A stretch of 19,047 nucleotides of DNA from CAYSLZ01 sp964547295. GTDB taxonomy: Bacteria > Patescibacteriota > Microgenomatia > UBA12405 > JAHJSD01. Under the pieces are notes generated by a model. It saw only the letters and a list, made by a program, of their open reading frames with translations. It was not told the DNA's origin and made no database searches. The stretch is taken from contig CAZJMH010000011.1 in NCBI GenBank assembly GCA_964547295.1, forward strand, positions 1 through 19,047. The letters run 5' to 3'. The position numbers and the translations under genes were made by a program. Shown here in pieces: positions 14,703-19,047 of this stretch (within the stretch, counting starts at the first letter, position 1; each line of letters begins with the position of its first letter).

Positions 14703-14748
14703 CAGCTAACAGTTAACAGCTAAAAGCTAACAGCTAACAGCTAACAGC
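14700..14748 (+). repeat. Heptamer tandem array (TAACAGC) x7, containing the right arm of the inverted repeat
   Basis: Seven contiguous 7-bp units from 14700: TAACAGC, TAACAGT, TAACAGC, TAAAAGC, then TAACAGC three times, followed by TA. The first three bases are the stop codon of the S23-type gene. Positions 14720-14737 match the left arm at 14315-14332 as a perfect 18-bp inverted repeat. There are no spacers, so this is not a CRISPR array. Confidence 0.93.
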
Positions 14749-14760
14749 TATATTATCAAT
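14749..14760 (+). promoter_or_regulatory. Possible leaderless promoter of the histidine kinase
   Basis: TATATT (14749-14754) starts directly at the edge of the heptamer array and ends 6 nt before the kinase ATG at 14761. This is the spacing seen at other leaderless genes in the window. No Shine-Dalgarno precedes the kinase. If used, it would decouple the kinase from the regulator transcript. Confidence 0.4.
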
Positions 14761-15753
14761 ATGAGCAATTTATTTACCTCTGCCAGACTAAAATTGACTC
14801 TATTCTATTTGACAATTGTCATGGTTGTCAGTATTGCTTTCAGCGGCATAATTTATCAAAGTGTTGGCTATATTTTTACTCACCGTTTGGAAATGATTCA
14901 GGACCGGATGAGGCGGATGAACCCAAGACAGGAATTAAGTTTAATTGAAGACGTTCGTCAGGCAAAAAGCCGGGTTTTGGCGACACTTATTTATATTAAT
15001 GGGGGAATATTGGTTTTTGCCGCTAGCGGTGGATATTGGTTGGCTAGGCAAACTTTAAAACCGATTAAAAAAGCAATGGAAGACCAAAAAAGGTTTGTTG
15101 CTGATGCTTCACATGAATTGCGGACGCCGTTGACAGTTTTAAGAACCTCAATAGAAGTCGGTTTGAGGGATAAAAAATTAACCTCTAAAAATGCAAAAAA
15201 AATAATTTCAGATAATCTGGAAAGTGTTGACGAGATGCAGTCTTTGGTTGATCATCTTCTAAATTTAGCCAAGTATCAGCAGAACGGTCACCAGCTGAAT
15301 TTTGAAAAAATTAGTTTGCCGAAGGTAATCAATCAGGCGGTGAAAAAAATCAAGCCAATTGCTGATAATAAAAAAATAAAGATAAAACTTGACCTCGATG
15401 ACCTTGAAATTAAGGCAGATGAGCAGAGTTTAGAAAAAATGGCAGTCGTCTTTTTGGATAACGCGGTTAAATATACAGATAGAAATGGAAAAATAAATAT
15501 AGAAGTTAAAAAAAACAAAAATAAAGCAATAATAAAAATAAGTGACAACGGCAGAGGGATACCGAAAAAGAATCTTCCATATATTTTTGACCGGTTTTAC
15601 CGGGTGGATGATTCTCGGTGCAAAAATGATGTTTGCGGCTACGGACTTGGTTTGTCGGTTGCCAAAAAAATTATCGACCTCCACCACGGCTCAGTTCTTG
15701 TTGACAGCACCGTTGGGGAAGGCACGATTTTCACGATAAAATTGCAATTGTAA
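14761..15753 (+). CDS. Sensor histidine kinase (HisKA + HATPase_c), two transmembrane segments
   Basis: 330 residues. TM1 (about 10-32), a short extracytoplasmic loop of about 40 residues, TM2 (about 72-94), then almost directly the dimerisation domain: there is at most a truncated HAMP linker (TLKPIKKAMEDQKRF). H-box DASHELRTPLT (phospho-acceptor His118), N-box FLDNAVKYTD (Asn234), G1 DNGRGI (262-267), F-box IFDRFYRVDDSR (275-286) and G2 GYGLGLSVAKKI (293-304), all intact. It should autophosphorylate and pass the phosphate to Asp51 of the regulator encoded upstream. The small sensor loop suggests membrane or envelope state sensing, or metal sensing, rather than a large ligand domain (inference). 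Repeat tracts lie on both sides of this gene: heptamers before it and octamers after it. Confidence 0.95.
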   Translation: MSNLFTSARLKLTLFYLTIVMVVSIAFSGIIYQSVGYIFTHRLEMIQDRMRRMNPRQELSLIEDVRQAKSRVLATLIYINGGILVFAASGGYWLARQTLKPIKKAMEDQKRFVADASHELRTPLTVLRTSIEVGLRDKKLTSKNAKKIISDNLESVDEMQSLVDHLLNLAKYQQNGHQLNFEKISLPKVINQAVKKIKPIADNKKIKIKLDLDDLEIKADEQSLEKMAVVFLDNAVKYTDRNGKINIEVKKNKNKAIIKISDNGRGIPKKNLPYIFDRFYRVDDSRCKNDVCGYGLGLSVAKKIIDLHHGSVLVDSTVGEGTIFTIKLQL

Positions 15754-15758
15754 AAAAA

Positions 15759-15830
15759 GCAGAAATGCAGAAATGCATAAAAGCACCGAAAAAAAATTAG
15801 CAATATAACAATATAGCAATATAGCAATGT
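15759..15830 (+). repeat. Octamer-period repeat tract behind the histidine kinase
   Basis: The tract starts 6 nt after the kinase stop. GCAGAAAT occurs twice (15759-15774), followed by degenerate GCATAAAA and GCACCGAA, an A-rich unit, and then AGCAATAT, AACAATAT, AGCAATAT, AGCAATGT (15799-15830). All units keep an 8-bp register over 72 bp. The style, short A/T-rich units around an AGC core, resembles the heptamer array bordering the S23-type gene, but the period differs and no gene lies between the two halves. Confidence 0.8.
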
Positions 15831-15836
15831 TTCTTC

Positions 15837-15870
15837 TTCTAAGCATTTTTTCAGAATAAGCTTCTATTAT
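15837..15870 (+). promoter_or_regulatory. Promoter of the Cys-containing secreted protein with a predicted response-regulator site
   Basis: TTCTAAG (15837-15843) and TTTTCAG (15848-15854) each match TTCTCAG at 6 of 7 positions and keep the 11-bp period seen at the regulator promoter. TATTAT (15865-15870) follows 10 nt further and would serve as the -10. A leader of about 25 nt then carries the Shine-Dalgarno GAGGGGGTG (15884-15892). The arrangement predicts control by the neighbouring two-component system. Confidence 0.5.
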
Positions 15871-15901
15871 TAATTTTAATCAGAGAGGGGGTGATATAAA
15901 A

Positions 15902-16288
15902 ATGCGAATTAAACAAATATTTTTTTCCGTTTTCGGTTTAGGATTATTAATTTTAGTTGGTGGTTTATTTGTTAGGCAGGCAAGAGCTGATGAAGTTTAT
16001 CAACCGTCCGTTGAATTAAGACAAGAACATCGGGAGAGAATGCGGCTTGATTGGGAAGACCGTTTTAGCCAGGCAGTTGAAGATGGTGTAATTACTGACA
16101 GCCAGTTGGATGGTTTGATTAGGAAGAAAGAGGAATTAATGGCTAACCGAACTCGAATGAGAGAAGAAATGCAGGCATGGATGGAAGAAAGCGGCATAGA
16201 TTTGGAAGCATTAAGAGATTATGGTTGCGGGGCACAAATGGGCTCACGTGGCTGCGGCGGATTAAATTGTGGTATGAAAGCAGAATAA
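15902..16288 (+). CDS. Small secreted helical protein with Cys/Gly-rich tail (DUF2680- or Spy/CpxP-like in layout)
   Basis: 128 residues. A signal peptide (1-29, ending FVRQARADE with a likely AxA cut) precedes a charged helical middle, LDWEDRFSQAVEDGVITDSQLDGLIRKK in two parts, resembling the repeated 'dG.It..Qad.l..k' segments of DUF2680-type proteins. A 20-residue tail has Cys109, Cys118 and Cys123 among glycines and Met residues. Such a tail could bind a metal ion or form disulfides; neither is proven. It has a strong Shine-Dalgarno, unlike most genes here. Its promoter has a two-repeat site like that of the response regulator, so it is the best candidate target of the two-component system, in the way CpxP/Spy-type proteins serve envelope-stress or metal systems (analogy, not homology). 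Confidence 0.7.
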   Translation: MRIKQIFFSVFGLGLLILVGGLFVRQARADEVYQPSVELRQEHRERMRLDWEDRFSQAVEDGVITDSQLDGLIRKKEELMANRTRMREEMQAWMEESGIDLEALRDYGCGAQMGSRGCGGLNCGMKAE

Positions 16289-16311
16289 TGTTTTTCCTGC
16301 CCAGACCGGTT

Positions 16312-16364
16312 GCAGGGAACGTAGATTCGTCTTACTGCGGAGCAGGTTTACGTTCCCTGCTTTT
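16312..16364 (+). terminator. Strong intrinsic terminator after the small secreted protein gene
   Basis: GCAGGGAACGTA (16312-16323) pairs perfectly with TACGTTCCCTGC (16349-16360), and inner G-U/A-U pairs can extend the stem; TTTT follows. It is 23 nt after the stop at 16288. A competing short stem is possible between CCTGC (16296-16300) and GCAGG (16312-16316). Confidence 0.85.
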
Positions 16365-16370
16365 AATTGT

Positions 16371-16385
16371 TATACTAGGGTTACA
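16371..16385 (+). promoter_or_regulatory. Extended -10 box of the sugar dehydrogenase gene
   Basis: TATACT (16371-16376) preceded by TGT, immediately downstream of the terminator U-tract and 9 nt before the ATG at 16386. No clear -35. The leader would be about 3 nt, practically leaderless. Confidence 0.5.
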
Positions 16386-17510
16386 ATGATTAACAAAAAA
16401 ATATTGATTTTAATTGTTCTTTTTCTGGGAGTAGGTGTTTATCTATTAGCTGGAAGCGGCGGTATTAAAAATAGGTCGTTTCAACGGCCGGTACCGGACG
16501 GCGCTTCGCCTGATTTTCAACCGCCGGCTGCAACTTTGGCCGAAGTTGATCAAGAAATAATTTTAACCAATTTAAATATTCCCTGGGAAATCGGTTTTTT
16601 GCCAAGTGGTCAAATTTTAATTACTCAGCGGCCAGGCACCTTATTATTAGTTGACGAAAATCAAGAGAAAATTGAGGTGGACGGAGTTCGTCACATTGGT
16701 GAAGGAGGTTTGCTTGGTTTAGCTGTTCATTCGGATTTTGAAGAAAACAACTGGATATATTTATATTTAACTTCAGAAGTAGATGGAGTAATTACCAACC
16801 GAGTGGAGCGGTATCAATTAATTGACAATCAGCTGACTGACCGGACAATAATTATTGATAATATTCCCGGCGCTGCTGTTCACGATGGGGGCAGAATAAA
16901 ATTCGGTCCGGACGGTTATTTATTCATTACTACTGGTGATGCTGGTGAGCCAGACTTGGCCCAAAATCAAGATTCGTTAGCCGGAAAAATTTTGCGCTTA
17001 GAAGCTGACGGCTCAATTCCTGATGATAACCCTTTTGGAAATGAGGTTTGGTCTTTAGGCCACCGCAATCCCCAGGGATTGACCTGGGATGAACAGGAAA
17101 GGTTATGGGCAACAGAACACGGCCGGTCTGGAGTCCAGTCGGGCTATGATGAGCTTAATTTAATTGAACCAGGTGAAAATTACGGCTGGCCGGTTATTCA
17201 GGGCCCGGAAGAAAGACAAGGTATGGTTGCTCCGGTTATTCAATCCGGTCCGGATACCACTTGGGCGCCGGCAGGAGCCGAATTTTTTCAGGGCAGTATT
17301 TATTTTGCCGGCTTGCGCGGGTCAAGATTATATCAGTATCAAATAGAAACGGGTCAGTTGGCTGAACATTTGGTTGACAAATACGGCCGTCTGCGGGCAG
17401 TGAGTTTATATGACGGCTATTTATACCTTTCTACCTCTAATACTGATGGTAGAGGAGACCCTATTGATAAAGATGACCGAATTATCAAAATTAATCCCGA
17501 TATATTATAA
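16386..17510 (+). CDS. Soluble PQQ-dependent sugar dehydrogenase family protein (GSDH/Asd/YliI), membrane-anchored
   Basis: 374 residues. An N-terminal anchor (about 5-23) and linker precede a six-bladed propeller domain. Family signatures: LNIPWEIGFLPSGQILITQR, HIGEGGLLGLAVHSDF, VHDGGRIKFGPDGYLFITTGD (His166 is the expected catalytic base), GHRNPQGL (225-232), EHG (244-246) and ELNLIEPGENYGWP. Members oxidise aldose sugars at C1 with PQQ and a Ca2+ ion; others bind sugars with a different or no known activity. No PQQ biosynthesis gene is in the window, so the cofactor may be scavenged or the protein may have another role. It sits outside the membrane. The stop codon overlaps the -10 box of the next gene. 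Confidence 0.9.
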   Translation: MINKKILILIVLFLGVGVYLLAGSGGIKNRSFQRPVPDGASPDFQPPAATLAEVDQEIILTNLNIPWEIGFLPSGQILITQRPGTLLLVDENQEKIEVDGVRHIGEGGLLGLAVHSDFEENNWIYLYLTSEVDGVITNRVERYQLIDNQLTDRTIIIDNIPGAAVHDGGRIKFGPDGYLFITTGDAGEPDLAQNQDSLAGKILRLEADGSIPDDNPFGNEVWSLGHRNPQGLTWDEQERLWATEHGRSGVQSGYDELNLIEPGENYGWPVIQGPEERQGMVAPVIQSGPDTTWAPAGAEFFQGSIYFAGLRGSRLYQYQIETGQLAEHLVDKYGRLRAVSLYDGYLYLSTSNTDGRGDPIDKDDRIIKINPDIL

Positions 17511-17518
17511 TAAGTAAA
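17482..17518 (+). promoter_or_regulatory. Promoter embedded in the 3' end of the sugar dehydrogenase gene
   Basis: TTATCA (17482-17487), an 18-nt spacer and a perfect TATAAT (17506-17511) that contains the TAA stop (17508-17510) of the upstream gene. Seven nt separate it from the ATG at 17519, giving a predicted leaderless start. Confidence 0.5.
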
Positions 17519-17890
17519 ATGACTTTGTTAAAAGAAAATGGATTGATGATTTTTTTAATCTTTTTAATTCTTGGTATTGGTTTGGTAGCAGTTCTTTCAC
17601 CAGATTCAGGATCAAACGGATCACGTCTTCCGAAATTAATTGAGCCAACAGCAGCGCCATCTGAGGAGTCTATAGAGGTGAATTTTGAAAAAGAAGGTAA
17701 TTTGGTTAAACAAGCTAACGATTGGGTTTTGGTTTACGAGGAACCGGGGAAACCGGCTTTGACAGTAATTCTAGATTTTACAACTTGTTCAGAGTGCAAG
17801 CCGGACGAATATGAGCAGGGAATGCGGATAGAAGTAAAGGGTGATAAAAGTGAAGACATTTTGAAGGTTGCAGAAATAGTTAAACTTTGA
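17519..17890 (+). CDS. Small membrane-anchored protein of unknown function
   Basis: 123 residues. A single membrane segment (about 8-27) is followed by a Ser/Pro-rich linker and a soluble domain of about 70 residues (from about 50) with predicted beta-strands: SIEVNFEKEGN, WVLVYEEPG and ALTVILDFTTC. It contains one CSEC motif, two cysteines three positions apart, which could form a disulfide outside the cell. I do not recognise a family. It follows the sugar dehydrogenase by 8 nt, has its own -10 box overlapping that gene's stop, and ends just before the promoter of the RRM gene. Confidence 0.65.
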   Translation: MTLLKENGLMIFLIFLILGIGLVAVLSPDSGSNGSRLPKLIEPTAAPSEESIEVNFEKEGNLVKQANDWVLVYEEPGKPALTVILDFTTCSECKPDEYEQGMRIEVKGDKSEDILKVAEIVKL

Positions 17891-17913
17891 TTTTTGTTAA
17901 AAAGTGTTATAAT
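17887..17913 (+). promoter_or_regulatory. Promoter of the leader ORF and RRM gene
   Basis: TTGATT (17887-17892), a 15-nt spacer, TATAAT (17908-17913) with a TGT extension. The first ATG (17920) is exactly 6 nt downstream; the RRM start is 98 nt downstream. Confidence 0.65.
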
Positions 17914-17919
17914 AGTAAT

Positions 17920-17943
17920 ATGTTATTAGTTAAGCAAATTTGA
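17920..17943 (+). CDS. Putative seven-residue leader peptide upstream of the RRM gene
   Basis: ATG 6 nt after the TATAAT box opens MLLVKQI, ending at TGA 17941-17943. Position relative to the promoter is identical to real leaderless genes in the window. It may be translated from a leaderless 5' end and affect folding of the hairpin that follows. It could also be a chance ATG created by the promoter spacing. Confidence 0.3.
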   Translation: MLLVKQI

Positions 17944-17950
17944 GGATTGG

Positions 17951-17977
17951 CTTTTTTTGGTATTTCTCCAAGCAAAG
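17951..17977 (+). promoter_or_regulatory. Hairpin in the 5' leader of the RRM gene
   Basis: CTTTTTTTGG (17951-17960) can pair with CCAAGCAAAG (17968-17977) around a 7-nt loop: eight Watson-Crick pairs, one G-U and one mismatch. TTTT follows (17978-17981). It lies between the leader ORF and the Shine-Dalgarno and could be an attenuator-like or temperature-sensitive element. It is A-U rich and not very stable. Confidence 0.35.
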
Positions 17978-18011
17978 TTTTCCCAAAATATTAAAAAGGA
18001 GGTGAGAAAAT

Positions 18012-18281
18012 ATGGCAGATGTAACCAATAAAATTTATGTTGGTAATTTAGACTACGGTGTTAATAAACAAAGTTTAGAAGAATTATTTTCTGAAGTTGG
18101 ACAAGTAACAGATGCAGTTGTGATTACTGACCGAAACACTGGACGTTCAAAAGGATTTGGTTTTGTTGAATTTGATTCAGAAGAATCAGCAACAAAAGCA
18201 GTTGAAAAATTTAACGGACAAGATTTTCAAGGACGAGAACTTAAAATTGACTACGCAAAACCAAGAGAACCGAGAGCATAA
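18012..18281 (+). CDS. Single-RRM RNA-binding protein
   Basis: 89 residues, essentially one RNA recognition motif: RNP2 IYVGNL (about 8-13) and RNP1 KGFGFVEF (about 47-54), with the canonical beta-alpha-beta-beta-alpha-beta order ending GRELKIDYAKPREPRA. The short basic tail replaces the Gly-rich tail of cyanobacterial Rbp proteins. It binds single-stranded RNA; in bacteria such proteins act as RNA chaperones and are often cold-induced. It has the strongest Shine-Dalgarno in the window (AAGGAGGTGA, about 5 nt before the ATG) and a 5' leader of about 90 nt, unlike the leaderless genes around it, which suggests high and post-transcriptionally controlled expression (inference). Confidence 0.95.
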   Translation: MADVTNKIYVGNLDYGVNKQSLEELFSEVGQVTDAVVITDRNTGRSKGFGFVEFDSEESATKAVEKFNGQDFQGRELKIDYAKPREPRA

Positions 18282-18291
18282 AAATTGAGAC

Positions 18292-18328
18292 TTGAATTAT
18301 AATTTTAATTTATGATATTATATTTATT
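18292..18328 (+). promoter_or_regulatory. Leaderless promoter of the LytR_C gene
   Basis: TTGAAT (18292-18297), an 18-nt spacer and TATTAT (18316-18321) with a TGA extension. Seven nt lie between it and the ATG at 18329. No Shine-Dalgarno. Confidence 0.5.
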
Positions 18329-18877
18329 ATGGATGGTAAAAAGGTTATTATAGGTTTGGCAATTGGTTTAGCCCTTGGTTTATTAGCTGGGGGCGCAGTT
18401 TGGTTTTTTTCCGGCGATGCCCAGGATTTAAAACCGGTTGAACCGACTCCGATTCCTGAGGAAGAGATGATTCCGACTATGGAACCAACTCCAACGCCGG
18501 ATTTAGACCGGGCTGATTTATCGATCGATGTTTTGAATGGGAGTGGTGTTCCTGGAGCGGCTGGCGATGCTGAGGATTTCCTTTTAGATTTAGGCTATGA
18601 AGAGATTACTACTGGAAACGCTGATTCTTATGATTATCAGCAGACAGAAGTATCGATAAAAGAATCTAAAGATGAATATCTGCAGATGCTCTTGACTGAT
18701 TTGTCGTCAGAATATACTGTCAGTTCTGAGTCAGCTTATTTAGATGAAGATTACGACTATGACGTTCAAATCATTGTCGGCACTAATGGGGAAGATGAAG
18801 AAACGGTTGAGACTGAAGCTGAAGCCGAAACAGAAGCCGAGACAGAAACCGAAACCGACGACTCCGACCTCGAATAA
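18329..18877 (+). CDS. Membrane-anchored LytR_C-domain protein with acidic repeat tail
   Basis: 182 residues. A membrane segment (about 5-27) is followed by a Pro/Thr/Glu linker (about 36-60) and a domain starting LSIDVLNGSGVPGAAGDAED, which has the VlNGsG..G.A pattern of the LytR C-terminal domain. In other bacteria this domain follows the LytR-CpsA-Psr catalytic domain that attaches glycopolymers to the wall; here it stands alone, as in many small envelope proteins. The tail from about residue 158 is low complexity, built of Glu-Thr/Glu-Ala dipeptides (TEAEAETEAETETETDD). It is encoded by a degenerate GAAGCC/GAAACC hexamer repeat, probably prone to length change. Role: cell-envelope associated, otherwise unknown. 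Confidence 0.8.
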   Translation: MDGKKVIIGLAIGLALGLLAGGAVWFFSGDAQDLKPVEPTPIPEEEMIPTMEPTPTPDLDRADLSIDVLNGSGVPGAAGDAEDFLLDLGYEEITTGNADSYDYQQTEVSIKESKDEYLQMLLTDLSSEYTVSSESAYLDEDYDYDVQIIVGTNGEDEETVETEAEAETEAETETETDDSDLE

Positions 18878-18922
18878 AACCTTCCAACTGATGCCTCTAA
18901 TTTCATTTCTAGTAAGGAATAA

Positions 18923-18939
18923 TATAATATAATTGTAGT
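18923..18939 (+). promoter_or_regulatory. Overlapping -10 boxes before the last gene
   Basis: Two TATAAT hexamers share one base (18923-18928 and 18928-18933). The second lies exactly 6 nt before the ATG at 18940. No clear -35 or Shine-Dalgarno. Confidence 0.5.
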
Positions 18940-19047
18940 ATGAAGAAGATTTTAGCGGTTATTTTATGCCTGGCCTTTATTTTCCACTTATTTCCAGTTC
19001 CCCAGGCATATGCTTTAACCGGGTATATTGACCCAAACGGAGACGGC
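18940..19047 (+). CDS. Secreted protein, 5' end only
   Basis: 36 codons are visible and continue past the window. MKKILAVILCLAFIFHLFPV is a classical signal peptide, with a likely cut after AYA (about residue 25). The mature part begins LTGYIDPNGDG; the DPNGDG segment resembles a Ca2+-binding loop or a dockerin-like start, but too little is present to assign a family. Confidence 0.7.
   Translation, partial: MKKILAVILCLAFIFHLFPVPQAYALTGYIDPNGDG

Noticed and set aside
14700..14748. CRISPR array
   Set aside because: Units are 7 bp and contiguous without spacers; no cas genes are nearby. It is a simple tandem repeat.

Overview
The window looks like a chromosomal segment of an uncultivated, probably single-membrane bacterium, most likely from the Candidate Phyla Radiation (Microgenomates-like). 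This is inference: no rRNA or other phylogenetic marker is present. The reasons are moderate-to-low GC, tightly packed short operons, many small extracytoplasmic proteins with one N-terminal membrane anchor and a Pro/Thr-rich linker, an adaptor/ATPase/permease exporter with no outer-membrane partner, an archaeal-style thiolase, and apparently leaderless promoters. Both TAG (3936-3938, 14310-14312) and TGA (2726-2728, 4793-4795, 17888-17890) end genes normally, so the genetic code is standard.

Layout. 1-1114 (minus): thiolase, cut by the window edge. 1219-3938: three-gene MacAB/YknXYZ-type ABC export operon with 8-nt overlaps. 3989-4795: GerMN-domain surface protein, converging on a minus-strand Na+/Ca2+ exchanger-family antiporter (4800-5747). 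5841-7383: leader ORF plus a polytopic GT-C glycosyltransferase. 7424-8083: SurA-N-type anchored chaperone. 8109-9215: C39-like peptidase with TPRs, interrupted by one in-frame TAG. 9265-10813: 5'-nucleotidase-family metallophosphoesterase plus an overlapping 28-codon membrane peptide. 10862-11662 (minus): TauE/SafE permease. 11703-11765: deleted remnant of a response regulator. 11806-13567: Gmad2-type surface protein and a protein with a Tat-like N-terminus. 13582-16288: two-component region. 16386-17890: soluble sugar dehydrogenase and a small anchored protein. 17920-18281: RRM RNA-binding protein with a structured leader. 18329-end: LytR_C-domain protein and the start of a secreted protein. 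There is no gene-free stretch longer than 300 bases.

The most interesting part is the two-component region. An OmpR-type regulator and its sensor kinase are separated by a free-standing four-helix-bundle (23S intervening-sequence, S23) protein gene. That gene is bracketed by an 18-bp perfect inverted repeat, and its right arm lies inside seven copies of the heptamer TAACAGC. A second repeat tract of 8-bp period lies directly behind the kinase. The regulator promoter carries TTCTCAG-N4-TTCTCAG with 11-bp periodicity, as expected for an OmpR/PhoB-family dimer site. A degenerate copy with the same spacing precedes a small secreted Cys-containing protein at 15902. Together these suggest an autoregulated system whose target can be read from the sequence, with a cassette-like S23 gene inserted into its operon.

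A second theme is gene-start architecture. Many genes have a -10 box, often of extended TGn type, 6-7 nt before the ATG/GTG and no Shine-Dalgarno sequence. At two places the same spacing creates a tiny leader ORF (5841 and 17920) ahead of a main gene.
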